64,000 bases of DNA from SZUA-584 sp041656035 (lineage in GTDB: Bacteria; Bacillota; Clostridia; Christensenellales; SZUA-584): contig CAZPHS010000002.1 in assembly GCA_964586785.1 (NCBI GenBank), positions 86,948 through 150,947 on the forward strand, read 5' to 3'. Numbering within the stretch: position 1 is the first letter of the stretch; each line of letters starts with the position of its first letter. A program made the position numbers and the translations under genes. The notes under the pieces are model-generated. The model was given only the letters and a program-made list of their open reading frames with translations. It was not told the origin of the DNA and searched no databases. This document shows, piece by piece, positions 36,485 to 45,612 of the stretch.

Positions 36485-37420
36485 TCACCCCTTTACCGCG
36501 CCAAGCATAATACCTTTTACGAAATACCGCTGCATAAACGGATAAATCAACATAATTGGGATAATCGTAGCCATCGAAATCGTATATTTTACAACTTTCG
36601 CGTTCAGCGCGTTCTCCAGCACCATAGCCGTGCCTGCGCCGCCGCCCATGACCGCCTTAAGGTCGGACGATTTTTGAAGGTAAACATACAAACGATGCTG
36701 CAGCGTATATAATTCGGGCGCGCCTTTCATCAATATTAACGAGTCCTGAAAAGAATTCCAGTTTCCTACCGCCCCGAAAATGGCAATTGTCGCAAGTATA
36801 GGCTTTGAAAGCGGCCATATTATCTTGCGGAAAATTACTAACGTCGTAGCGCCGTCTATTATAGCGCTCTCCTCCAACTCCTTAGGGATAGACTCAATAT
36901 ACGTTTTGACAAGAATGATATTAAAGGGCGCGATAATTGCCGGGATAATATACGCCAAATAGCTGTTTGTTAATCCAAGCATCATCATATTTAAATACCA
37001 TGGAATTAATCCGGCGTTAAAGTACATAGTTATAACAATTGCGCGATACCAGAAGCTTCGATGCCAAAGCGCCCTTTTTGTAACAAGATAACCCGCAAGG
37101 CCGCTCGCTATAACCATCAGTCCCGTCCCAAGAATTGTTCTTGTAACCGTTACAAGAAAGGCATTGGCGAGATCGTTTACATCTTTTAGCGCAATATAAT
37201 TTGAAATATTAATGCCTATGGGGAAAATTGTAACCGCGCCTCTTGACACAAGCTCATTATCAGAAATCGTATTTATGAACAGATAATAAAAAGGAAAAAT
37301 GCAAAGCAGCGTAAAAACCACAAACGCCGTAACGTTCATGACATCAAATATCGCGTTCCCCGCACCCCGTTGTTGTTTAAGCCGACGCTTTTTTGGCGCT
37401 TTCGCAACTGACTTTCTCAT
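36485..37420 (-). CDS. ABC sugar permease, LplC/YtcP type
   Basis: The start is ATG 37420, six bases after AGGAGG; a longer frame from 37450 is not needed. The 311-residue product has six membrane segments and the EAA loop (ESIPKELEESAIIDGATTLV) that docks the ATPase. The C-terminal MQRYFVKGIMLGAVKG is typical of the LplC branch. It pairs with the upstream permease to import the oligosaccharide delivered by the lipoprotein. It starts 10 bases after the other permease ends. Confidence 0.92.
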   Translation of the reverse strand: MRKSVAKAPKKRRLKQQRGAGNAIFDVMNVTAFVVFTLLCIFPFYYLFINTISDNELVSRGAVTIFPIGINISNYIALKDVNDLANAFLVTVTRTILGTGLMVIASGLAGYLVTKRALWHRSFWYRAIVITMYFNAGLIPWYLNMMMLGLTNSYLAYIIPAIIAPFNIILVKTYIESIPKELEESAIIDGATTLVIFRKIIWPLSKPILATIAIFGAVGNWNSFQDSLILMKGAPELYTLQHRLYVYLQKSSDLKAVMGGGAGTAMVLENALNAKVVKYTISMATIIPIMLIYPFMQRYFVKGIMLGAVKG

Positions 37421-37430
37421 CACAAACCTC

Positions 37431-38900
37431 CTAAATAATGCTTTCGCCACGAATGATTTTCGAAACTTTATTCACCAAAAACAGGAGCGCAATACTGATT
37501 AGTGATTTGGCCATGCCAATAACGGTCGACAGTGGAATTCTGCCGCCATCGATACCTATATTAAAAACATACAGGTCCAAAACTTCAATTACATCCTTGT
37601 TGTTCGCGTTCTGAAACACCAGATACTGCTCCAAACCGTTAGATAAAAAGCCAGCAACTGTCAGCAGCAGCAGAACCAAATATGTGGGTAAAAGGCTCGG
37701 CAGGGTTATGTACCACATTCGCTGGAACCGTCCGGCGCCATCGATTGTCGCGGCTTCATACAGCTGCGGGTCTATACCTGTAATCGCCGCTATATAAATA
37801 ATCGCACTCCAGCCAAGCCCCTTCCACATTCCCCAAAGAAGCATCTTTATCCAGATATTATCCGCGTTCATCAGCCAATTGGTACTCGAAGTAACCCCAA
37901 AAAGGGACAATACCGAGTTAAAAAGACCTTCGGAATTGAATATTGCCAGCGCGATTGCGTAAATCAATACCCAACTGATAAAGTTCGGAATCGTTGTAAG
38001 TGTCTGAACAATCCTTTTGAATCGGGTGCTTCGTATTTCGTTAAGGAACACCGCAAAAACCATGGGAACCCAGCTTACAAGAATGCCTAAGCCGCTCATC
38101 GCAAAAGTGTTTGTTAAAACGCGCGTAACGTCATTAATTGTCGCGCTGTTGGTAAACAGCATCGAAAACCATTCAAAACCTACAAATTTATCGGCGCTTA
38201 ACGTCTCGCCTGCCGTATAGTCATAAAAAGCGTAGCGCCACCCCCAAAGCGGAAGATAGCAAAATACAAAAGTCAGCAGCAAAATCGGCAGCAGCATCAA
38301 AAAGAGAGAGTACTTCTCCGGCATCGCCATTTTCTTTTCTACCGCAGCCGGCCGCTTGAATACAAGTATTATTACGGTAATTACAAAAATCAATATAGCT
38401 AGAGCCGCGTACCAATAAAATCCGGAAGGAAAGTTCACCTGCACTCGCTCGGCGACAGCGGAAAGCTGGGAATAAGACAAATAGATACCTGCAAGTCCCG
38501 CAATCATTGTGACAGACCCCGCTAAAGGCAGCCAAATTCCGCGCGACTTCATCCGGTTGTTGCCCATCGACATGCATGCGCCAATACAGCACGCGATTAT
38601 TCCTATGATTACCATTGTCGATGCGATGCTTAATAATTCAAACGTTGATCTGTCGACTACGCCCTGTCTGAACAAAGCGGCAAACCTTGTCGTAAGGTCT
38701 GAAAACGAGATACCGGTCGTGAACAATGAAATATTCTTATTGATCCAAAGCGAAATTCGGCCCGGGTTAAGATCAGCAAAAAACATAAATATAAACGCGC
38801 AAAGTGAAAGTACACGAACAGCGCCATATAAAATCAAGGATGATGTCATATGTATTTTAGGCGTCTTTGCTTTCTTTAAATTGTTGTTTACCTCTTTCAT
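37431..38900 (-). CDS. ABC sugar permease, LplB type, with extra N-terminal membrane region
   Basis: ATG 38900 is chosen because GGAG precedes it; the longer frame from 38933 has no ribosome site. The product is 489 residues, against about 300-320 for ordinary LplB permeases. The last 300 residues are the permease proper with the EAA-like loop IDPQLYEAATIDGAGRF. The first 190 residues add about four hydrophobic segments I do not recognise. The role of this extension is unknown. It is the first transport gene of the cluster, downstream of a strong hairpin. Confidence 0.9.
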   Translation of the reverse strand: MKEVNNNLKKAKTPKIHMTSSLILYGAVRVLSLCAFIFMFFADLNPGRISLWINKNISLFTTGISFSDLTTRFAALFRQGVVDRSTFELLSIASTMVIIGIIACCIGACMSMGNNRMKSRGIWLPLAGSVTMIAGLAGIYLSYSQLSAVAERVQVNFPSGFYWYAALAILIFVITVIILVFKRPAAVEKKMAMPEKYSLFLMLLPILLLTFVFCYLPLWGWRYAFYDYTAGETLSADKFVGFEWFSMLFTNSATINDVTRVLTNTFAMSGLGILVSWVPMVFAVFLNEIRSTRFKRIVQTLTTIPNFISWVLIYAIALAIFNSEGLFNSVLSLFGVTSSTNWLMNADNIWIKMLLWGMWKGLGWSAIIYIAAITGIDPQLYEAATIDGAGRFQRMWYITLPSLLPTYLVLLLLTVAGFLSNGLEQYLVFQNANNKDVIEVLDLYVFNIGIDGGRIPLSTVIGMAKSLISIALLFLVNKVSKIIRGESII

Positions 38901-38983
38901 TTCCGTCTTTCTCCTTCTACTAGTACAGCACAAAGGCCGTAAAAACGGGAAGAATACAGTTTAGCGTCAAATAAAAAACAGAG

Positions 38984-39013
38984 GATGCGGTTCCCCATAT
39001 GGGAAACCGCATC
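38984..39013 (-). terminator. Strong internal terminator/attenuator after the repeat-protein gene
   Basis: A 13-bp stem with one G-T pair and an ATAT loop starts 11 bases past the stop codon of the repeat protein. On the minus strand it is followed by CTCTG and then six T. It should stop part of the transcription before the transport genes, so the surface protein and GH94 would be made in excess. I see no new promoter behind it. Confidence 0.7.
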
Positions 39014-39023
39014 TTATCTTTAA

Positions 39024-41204
39024 TTAGTCATTCTTTTTCTTTTTTCCGGATATTACGACAACCGCGATGATGCCGCCTATCACCAGCACCAGCCCGCCCG
39101 CAATGGCGGCAATAACGCCGGGGCTTAGTGAATCGCCGGACGGTTCGGTTGATGCCGTATCGTCAGGTTCTGGCACAACCGGAGGTTCCTCTGCCTGGGA
39201 GGATGAATCTTTGCTTAATCCTTCAACCGTGAAAGTTATCATAACGTCCTTCGCCGGCATTGTGTACGGAATGGCTTCAGTTCCGGTTGCGGTATATTCG
39301 TTTAAAATATCAATTTGCAGATATTCGCCGGATGTATTGACCGCAAAGAACGATTGACCCTTTCCGCCGTCAATTGCAGTATTGACGCCGCTTATATTAA
39401 TCAGCCCATCGTCAAAAAGCTGGCTTGGTATATCTGTCGAAACGAATAGCATACGCATAGTTTCATCTTCGCCCAGTCCCTTATCCCCGAGCGTAACGCC
39501 GACGGTAAACGTTCCGTTCCCGTCAACCGCCGCGTCTGTAAACGCTCCGCCGTAGTCAACCTGATTGTTTTCGGCGTCCCAACCGGTCAAATGGGTCCAG
39601 TTATCCGTCTCCTTGCCGTAACTTGGCTCATTCCAAGCGTTGCGGAAAATATAGTTTTGCGTCTGAATTCCGAAGTAAGCGTTATAATCTTCCGCCAGCG
39701 CCGCCTCCACATCGATTTCAACCGCAGCAGATTTAGGCGCTTCGCCGCGCATGTAGGTAAATGCAATTTCAAACTTCTGCACGGAGGCGAATGCCGCCTT
39801 GTCTGTAATTATCCAGCCGGCCTCTTCCAGATTGTTATCGTACGAACGCGCGTCCGCGGGAAGCTCCCCGACCCATTCGTTGTAAATGTTCATGCGGGTC
39901 GTGATGCCGTCGTCCGAGCTCGTATAGCCTTTGGTAAACGCAACGTCCTCGCCGTTTACCTTTATGGAGTCTATACGAATAAACCAGCCGGGATGTGTGA
40001 TTTCGGCATTCGTAATACCTAGCGCCGTAAACGCAAGATCTGTCGCGGCGCCGGTTTCCGTACCGGTAAAGTCAAGCGCCACCTTATAAGCTCCCGCATT
40101 TGTCACCGTGGCATTTGTTACTTTTATGCCGGTGTCCACATCCTCGCCCCAGTACTGGTACGTCCAGCCGCCGTCCGCGTACATAATATACGCATTAACC
40201 GCAGGCATGGAATATTCGAACGTTACTTCAACCTTTTGTACGGAGGCGAAAATTTCTTTGTCTACAGTAATCCAGCCCGCGTCCTCAACGCCCGCGTCGA
40301 ACGATCTGGCGTCGGCGGGAAGCTCCCCGACCCATTCGTTATAAATATTCATGCGGGTCGTAATGCCGTCGTCCGAGCTCGTATAACCCTTCGAAAACTC
40401 AATCGATTCGCCGTTTACCTTAATGTCGCTGATTTTGATACAATAGCCGGGGAAAGTATTTTCACCGTTTACTATACCAAGCGCTGTAAATGACAAACCG
40501 CTCGCGGCGCCGTCTGCGGTTCCCGTAAAATCAAGCCCGACTGTATAGGTGCCCGCGCCGGTCACTGTGGCCTCCTTGGCGACAACGCCGGTGTCAACCG
40601 CATCGCCCCAGTACTGATAAGTCCAGCCTCCATCCGCGTACATAAGGTACGCCTTATCCTTAGCCTCGTGCAGCGCAAAGGATATCTCAATCTTTTCGAC
40701 CGAGGCGAAGGCTTCCTTATCTACAATAACCGCCGAAGCGTCGGAAATGTCGCCGTCAAAACTTCTGGCGTCTGAAGGAAGCTCTCCCACCCACTCGTTG
40801 TAAATGTTCATACGAGTCGTAATACGGTCGTCCGAGCTCGTATAGCCTTTCGTGAACACAACTTCCTCGCCATTAACCTTAACGGACTTTAATTCAATTG
40901 TAGCATTAGGGTAGTTGAATTCGCCATCTTTAATGCCAATCGCCGTAAAAGCGATTCCGCTTGCGGCACCGCTTTCTGTTCCCGTAAAATCGAGCGCGAT
41001 TTTGTAATCACCGTCACCCGTTACCTTAGCCGTTGTCGCCTTAACGCCTGTATCAACCGCGTCGCCCCAATACTGATACGCCCAGCTGGAATCGGCGAAC
41101 ATAAGATATGCTTCGTTATCGCCGGAATCCGCAAGTGCGGTTAATGGCGCGATGCCAATCAGCAGGATTAACGCTGTCAACAGAGAAATTAGACTCTTTT
41201 TCAT
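39024..41204 (-). CDS. Surface protein with three tandem 153-residue repeats and a C-terminal anchor
   Basis: The 726-residue product has a signal peptide (about 1-25). Three repeats begin at residues 32, 185 and 338, each with an aromatic motif (WAYQYWGDAVDTG or WTYQYWG), then VTGxGxYxxxLDFTGT, IKVNGE and the almost invariant ITTRMNIYNEWVGELP. A fourth, different beta module spans about 493-690. A Pro/Glu linker, one membrane segment (about 702-720) and KKKK end the protein. No catalytic domain is visible. The fold looks like stacked beta-sandwich carbohydrate-binding modules; surface capture of xyloglucan is inferred from context. AAGGAG precedes the ATG. It lies between the GH94 gene and the transporter. 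Confidence 0.82.
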   Translation of the reverse strand: MKKSLISLLTALILLIGIAPLTALADSGDNEAYLMFADSSWAYQYWGDAVDTGVKATTAKVTGDGDYKIALDFTGTESGAASGIAFTAIGIKDGEFNYPNATIELKSVKVNGEEVVFTKGYTSSDDRITTRMNIYNEWVGELPSDARSFDGDISDASAVIVDKEAFASVEKIEISFALHEAKDKAYLMYADGGWTYQYWGDAVDTGVVAKEATVTGAGTYTVGLDFTGTADGAASGLSFTALGIVNGENTFPGYCIKISDIKVNGESIEFSKGYTSSDDGITTRMNIYNEWVGELPADARSFDAGVEDAGWITVDKEIFASVQKVEVTFEYSMPAVNAYIMYADGGWTYQYWGEDVDTGIKVTNATVTNAGAYKVALDFTGTETGAATDLAFTALGITNAEITHPGWFIRIDSIKVNGEDVAFTKGYTSSDDGITTRMNIYNEWVGELPADARSYDNNLEEAGWIITDKAAFASVQKFEIAFTYMRGEAPKSAAVEIDVEAALAEDYNAYFGIQTQNYIFRNAWNEPSYGKETDNWTHLTGWDAENNQVDYGGAFTDAAVDGNGTFTVGVTLGDKGLGEDETMRMLFVSTDIPSQLFDDGLINISGVNTAIDGGKGQSFFAVNTSGEYLQIDILNEYTATGTEAIPYTMPAKDVMITFTVEGLSKDSSSQAEEPPVVPEPDDTASTEPSGDSLSPGVIAAIAGGLVLVIGGIIAVVVISGKKKKND
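39756..41111 (-). repeat. Three tandem 459-bp coding repeats
   Basis: Units lie at 41111-40677, 40652-40215 and 40193-39756 and encode repeats 1, 2 and 3 of the surface protein. The stretch encoding ITTRMNIYNEWVGELP is almost identical in DNA between units, which points to recent duplication or gene conversion. Confidence 0.85.
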
Positions 41205-41264
41205 TTTACTTCTCCTTTTTTTAGATTAGTGCCTTTTACGCTGGATAACGGTTCTCACCTGAGG

Positions 41265-44186
41265 TTAAAGAATGATTTTTAAGACATGCTCTTTGTTATC
41301 CCGTGGTATGGGAATCGTATCGGAGCAGCTTTTTCCGTCCAGCTCAAATTTCGTCTTCTCATCAATGCGGAAAGCAACGTCTTTACTTCTTATCTTAACC
41401 GTCAAAGCGGTTCCGTCCCTGTCAAGATTTAGCCTGTAACTTAAGGGTGCGCCATTGTTCAAAATAGGCGAAAAACGGAGCGTACCGTATTTTTGCTCGA
41501 ACCCAAACGTCTCGAAAACGGCAAGTGTGAGCCATGAAGCCGTTCCGGAGAGTATGGGACCTATGTTCTCACCGGTTTCGCTGTTATTGTACTGCGTACA
41601 AAATCTGGGGTTGCCTTTCGTCTCGTACGGCGTTTTTATCGTGCGGTACGGAAAAGTCTTATCCATCATAAAAAATGCAAGGGCCGCAAGCCTTTTCGCA
41701 AGCGTAATATCCTTTACCGTTTTCGCCGCCTTTAACAAAGCGACGGCTGCCATCATCGCCGCATGTTTGAAAACGCCCCCGTTTTCACGATCGCCGGAAA
41801 AATAAAGCGCGGTAGACGTGTCTGCGCCAAGAAGCTCAAATCGTATCGGCGTGCAAAGCTTAAGCCCCGCGTCCGTCTTAAGATGCTTTTCGACTATATC
41901 AAGCATTATGCCAATCTGCTTCTCATCTGCAATACCGGAAAGAATCGTCCAGTTAAAAGAATTTAAAAAGTAACTGCCATCGATACGCGGATCGGCGGAA
42001 AGCCCGTCCCCCGCCGCCCCAAGAAATGTATACCCGCCCTTGCGGGCATCATTAATAAGCGCCCGCGCGTAAAAGTCGCCCTTCCAGGCGTTATCCCTCA
42101 TGCTTTTCTTAACGCGCCCCGCCATCGCCGCGGCCTTTCCGCCATCCTCCGCATTTCCCGCGCGTAATGAAAGCTCAGCAACCTGATCAGCCGCAATTTT
42201 AAGCAAGCAGGCGTTCATGCAGCTTTCGGTAAGCGTATTACGCAGCGGCGCTCCCCATTCCCCGCCGTGTTCTTGAAGTTGCCGTCTGTACAGCGCTTCC
42301 TTCTCCGGCCCCTTCATACAATGCCTGTCAAGACGCAGAGTGTCGTTCCAGTCGGCCTTGTCAAGAAGCGGAAGCCCGTGCATACCAACAGAAATGCACC
42401 CGCTGTAACACAAAACCGCCATCAGCGTATCCCAGAGCGGCCGTGTCCCGTCTCCATCCGCGACTGCAATTTCCTCATGCAGAAAATCAAAATCGCCAGT
42501 AAGCGTCACATAGCGATAAACCGCTTGTATCAGCCAAAGCTGGTCGTCCGAACAATCGCCCGGTTCTTTTCCCATCCATGTAAAGTTGTGGTTTGCATAT
42601 CCTGCGCGAAAAACGTTTCCCGCCCACAATATTATCAACCGCTGGACAATATCCGCTTTACCGGCCGAAACCAGATAGTACATCGATGCGTAAATATCCT
42701 GAATCTCGCGGAAACCTATCTCTCGGTAAGCTTTTTGCGTCCAGGCAAACGAACGGGAAACAAATGTTTGGTAATATACTTGAAAAGGAAGATTTCTCCC
42801 AACATATGTGTCAAAATCCGCGTCATCGGTTTTTGGTATCAAGTAGGAGCTTAAGCTTTCCTGATTATCCAGCATACGCTTAAACGCGTTCTCCGCTGCT
42901 AACGTATCAGAATAACGCTCGACAAATGTATGCAGCGATGAATAAAAACGCTCGCTCACATCGCCGCCATCTATGCAAAAAGACATGCCGGCAAAGCTGT
43001 CTATACAGCGCTTTTTCCCCGCGGGAAGCACAAAAGACTTGCCCAGCGCGAAAAAAGGCGATATTTTACGTTCCGGACGCGAGGGCAGACGCGTAAGCAG
43101 CGCCGGATTTGCAAGCGTTCGTCCGCCAAGGAACGATGATAGGTTCATAGTAAAATCATCCATGGTTTCGCCCTGTGTTAAAAGAAGAGCAAAACGCTTA
43201 ACTTGCTTTTCTTTCTCCGGCTTGGCATTAAGAGCCAGCGCTATAGGACGCTTTGCATCAAACACTATTTCGCTCTCCTGTACAATGTTAGCGTACACCA
43301 CATCGTTAGCTATCGTTTCCGGCGCCGAGATACCAAACATACCGGTTACAACGATACGAAGATTACGGTCGCGGCCTGATAGGTTTTCAACCGTTATACG
43401 CTGTAATTCGACCGCCTCGGGCAGCCCCTCTTCTTGCGGCAGTATAAAAATTTTGCGTTCAATCTTCAGGCCGCACTCTGTTTCATATATAATCACGCTA
43501 TAATTTCTGCTGTGTCGGCAATATGCGGAAAGAACATTTACGGAGGTATCCAATGAATAAAATATTTGTTTTCCGTCTTCAACTATATAAAATTGCCGGT
43601 TCGCCGGTTCGCCGTTCTCTTCTAGCGAAAGCGTATAACGCGTGGCAAGCACCTGCAAAGCCCCTCCCGCCCGAAAGGAGCCGGCGCCAAACGCATCAAT
43701 CGCGCTTTTTGGCGTCGTAAAAAGCGGATATTCACAGCCCGTCCTGTCACCAATTAAAAGATTTACCGCGTAATGAGGCCCAACCGGAAACGTTTTTAAA
43801 TCGATAATATGATCGCCGTCCGCGTTAAATTCACCGCGGCTTTTTATTATGCGCCCCAAAAGAGCCAAAAGCGCGTCTTTTACGTCATCGGGGATAATAC
43901 GCTCACCTTCTTTAAGGTAAAGACGTACCGTGCCGCCGGCGAACGAAAAAAGCAAATCACCGGTCGAATCGTTATTAACCAACGAAGAAACTGACGGCTC
44001 GTTCATTATTTTTTCGCATATAGGCGCAAATAGCGGAAGGCCGGTTGCTCCAATAACAAAACGTCGGGTTGCGTCTTTCCATTCCGAATCCGTTTTGCCC
44101 ATAAAGCGCGCCGCCGCAAAACGTTCCGCTAAAACGGTTGCCGGTGTTAATACGGATGCTCTTGCTTGTTCAAATCTATAATGCAT
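41265..44186 (-). CDS. GH94 phosphorylase, cellodextrin phosphorylase-like
   Basis: The 973-residue product matches the large cellodextrin phosphorylase class in length, against about 810 for cellobiose phosphorylase. The general acid is Asp612 in the family motif ADWND; GGEWGAPLRNTLTES and the phosphate-side region KGNPRFCTQYNNSETGENIGPILSGTASW are also conserved. Such enzymes split beta-1,4-glucans with phosphate to give glucose-1-phosphate, saving ATP. In this cluster it would degrade the glucan backbone left after side-chain removal; no GH3 beta-glucosidase is present. It overlaps the end of the LacI gene by 11 bases and has AGGGGA before ATG. Chain-length preference cannot be read. Confidence 0.88.
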   Translation of the reverse strand: MHYRFEQARASVLTPATVLAERFAAARFMGKTDSEWKDATRRFVIGATGLPLFAPICEKIMNEPSVSSLVNNDSTGDLLFSFAGGTVRLYLKEGERIIPDDVKDALLALLGRIIKSRGEFNADGDHIIDLKTFPVGPHYAVNLLIGDRTGCEYPLFTTPKSAIDAFGAGSFRAGGALQVLATRYTLSLEENGEPANRQFYIVEDGKQIFYSLDTSVNVLSAYCRHSRNYSVIIYETECGLKIERKIFILPQEEGLPEAVELQRITVENLSGRDRNLRIVVTGMFGISAPETIANDVVYANIVQESEIVFDAKRPIALALNAKPEKEKQVKRFALLLTQGETMDDFTMNLSSFLGGRTLANPALLTRLPSRPERKISPFFALGKSFVLPAGKKRCIDSFAGMSFCIDGGDVSERFYSSLHTFVERYSDTLAAENAFKRMLDNQESLSSYLIPKTDDADFDTYVGRNLPFQVYYQTFVSRSFAWTQKAYREIGFREIQDIYASMYYLVSAGKADIVQRLIILWAGNVFRAGYANHNFTWMGKEPGDCSDDQLWLIQAVYRYVTLTGDFDFLHEEIAVADGDGTRPLWDTLMAVLCYSGCISVGMHGLPLLDKADWNDTLRLDRHCMKGPEKEALYRRQLQEHGGEWGAPLRNTLTESCMNACLLKIAADQVAELSLRAGNAEDGGKAAAMAGRVKKSMRDNAWKGDFYARALINDARKGGYTFLGAAGDGLSADPRIDGSYFLNSFNWTILSGIADEKQIGIMLDIVEKHLKTDAGLKLCTPIRFELLGADTSTALYFSGDRENGGVFKHAAMMAAVALLKAAKTVKDITLAKRLAALAFFMMDKTFPYRTIKTPYETKGNPRFCTQYNNSETGENIGPILSGTASWLTLAVFETFGFEQKYGTLRFSPILNNGAPLSYRLNLDRDGTALTVKIRSKDVAFRIDEKTKFELDGKSCSDTIPIPRDNKEHVLKIIL

Positions 44187-45228
44187 TAACTTCCCCTGTT
44201 TCGTTATTTGACTGTCCTCTTATATCATCGCCTATTTGCTTAACGGATTTCCCGAGCTGTAGTTCGCCTTTTATAATCGTTTGCTCGCCATGACTTTTCT
44301 TTGGTTGTTCAATCTGCTCGATAAGTTTAGCTACAGCCATTTTGCCGATTGTCTCGGCATCCTGATGATAAGTGGTAAGCTTTGGGCGCAAGAGCGTAGA
44401 AAGATAGATTCCGTCGTACCCGACCGCGCTGACATCCTCAGGAACCGATAGGCCGTGTTTTTCAATTTCACTTAAACCCCCAAGATACGAATAATCATCG
44501 GGGTAAAGAATACAAGTCGGCGGAGACGGAAGTGAGAGCAGCCTTCTTGTCGCAAGACCGCTTTCCTTAGGGCTGTGGTATTTCGCTTCAATTACGTATT
44601 CTTCAGGAGCCCGAATCCCAAGCTCCATGCATCCTTTGTAAAACCCGCTTATCCGCTTCTGCGTAACGGTGCTGCGTTCTTCTCCATGAATAAAAGCGAT
44701 TTTCCGATGACCCATACCGGCAGCATACCACATAATCTCAACCATACTTTGGACGTTTTCCGACATAATAGAAACACGCCCGGGGAAAACATGATCAAGC
44801 ACGACAATGGGCAAATCGCTCGTGGCAAGCTCAACAACGCCGGTTTGCTCATAACGCGCCTGCGCAATGATAACGCCGTCGCAGTTTCGATAAACCGCGT
44901 AATGATAAAAACTTATCTCCGAACTGCCAATACGGTTGCATATAAACGTTATGTCATACCCGGAATCTTTGGCGGCTTCGCGAATGCTGTCAAGTATAAG
45001 CGCAAAATATTCGTGATTGATACGGTCGGCAAACAGAACGCCGAGGTTGTAAGATCGATTCGTTTTCAGCGAGCGCGCAGCTGCATTAGGATAATACCCT
45101 AAATCACGGGCTATCTGTTTAATACGTTTAGCCGTATCAGTATTAACATCAGGCTGTCCGTTCATGGCCTTTGACGCGGTTGAAACCGATACGCCGCATA
45201 TTTCCGACAATTGCTTAAGCGTTATCAC
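44176..45228 (-). CDS. LacI-family transcriptional regulator
   Basis: The 350-residue product starts at GTG 45228, six bases after GGGAGG. Residues 1-55 are a LacI helix-turn-helix and hinge (LKQLSEICGVSVSTASKAMNG, YYPNAAARSLKTNRS). The rest is a periplasmic-binding-protein-like sensor (LGVLFADRINHEYFALIL, GYDGIYLSTLLRPKLTTYHQD). It is the first gene of the carbohydrate run and is probably autoregulated through the two operators flanking its promoter. The inducer is probably an oligosaccharide from xyloglucan breakdown; this is inference. Confidence 0.92.
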   Translation of the reverse strand: MITLKQLSEICGVSVSTASKAMNGQPDVNTDTAKRIKQIARDLGYYPNAAARSLKTNRSYNLGVLFADRINHEYFALILDSIREAAKDSGYDITFICNRIGSSEISFYHYAVYRNCDGVIIAQARYEQTGVVELATSDLPIVVLDHVFPGRVSIMSENVQSMVEIMWYAAGMGHRKIAFIHGEERSTVTQKRISGFYKGCMELGIRAPEEYVIEAKYHSPKESGLATRRLLSLPSPPTCILYPDDYSYLGGLSEIEKHGLSVPEDVSAVGYDGIYLSTLLRPKLTTYHQDAETIGKMAVAKLIEQIEQPKKSHGEQTIIKGELQLGKSVKQIGDDIRGQSNNETGEVNAL

Positions 45229-45244
45229 ATGAAGCCTCCCGTAT

Positions 45245-45260
45245 CCGAAATCGTTTTCGT
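45245..45260 (-). promoter_or_regulatory. LacI-type operator O1
   Basis: CCGAAATCGTTTTCGT is a near palindrome centred on CG at 45252-45253, the usual layout for LacI-family sites. It lies about 50-65 bases downstream of the predicted start site, between promoter and lacI. Confidence 0.7.
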
Positions 45261-45318
45261 ATATAAATTGTATATTGTTCTTTATCGTTAATATATTTAT
45301 TAATTTACTTTTCTAATT

Positions 45319-45348
45319 ATTATAGAGTTATAGCGCATAAATTGTCAA
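45319..45348 (-). promoter_or_regulatory. Consensus promoter of the carbohydrate cluster
   Basis: On the minus strand TTGACA (45348-45343) and TATAAT (45324-45319) are perfect and 18 bases apart. It lies between the two LacI-type operators and drives lacI and the genes behind it. Confidence 0.85.
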
Positions 45349-45406
45349 GGCATGTTTCATTATTTGTGTAAACTCTTATAAAAAGGACTCAATTTGTCGC
45401 AAAACC

Positions 45407-45422
45407 CCGAAACCGTTTTCGG
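45407..45422 (-). promoter_or_regulatory. LacI-type operator O2
   Basis: CCGAAACCGTTTTCGG pairs at all but one of the seven positions per arm around CG at 45414-45415. It shares CCGAAAnCGTTTTCG with O1, 162 bases away, on the other side of the promoter. Looping between the two by a tetrameric repressor is plausible. Confidence 0.7.
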
Positions 45423-45612
45423 CTATACCATTTAAACGCTTCTATAGCTAATATCCAACCATTTTGTGATAACAGGCGGTGTACAAAGGTGATACAATCC
45501 GTGATTTGCGATATTCAGTTTGCGTTTAACTTGGCGAGTGCCCCCTTATGCTTGTTTAACATACCCGCTTGCCATATTGTAAACTTACTGTAGGGAAAAC
45601 GCAGAGAATGAT

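Noticed and set aside
39756..41111. Long direct repeats, first considered as a repeat array or CRISPR-like region
   Set aside because: Units are 459 bp, in frame, and encode protein repeats; there are no short identical repeats with spacers.
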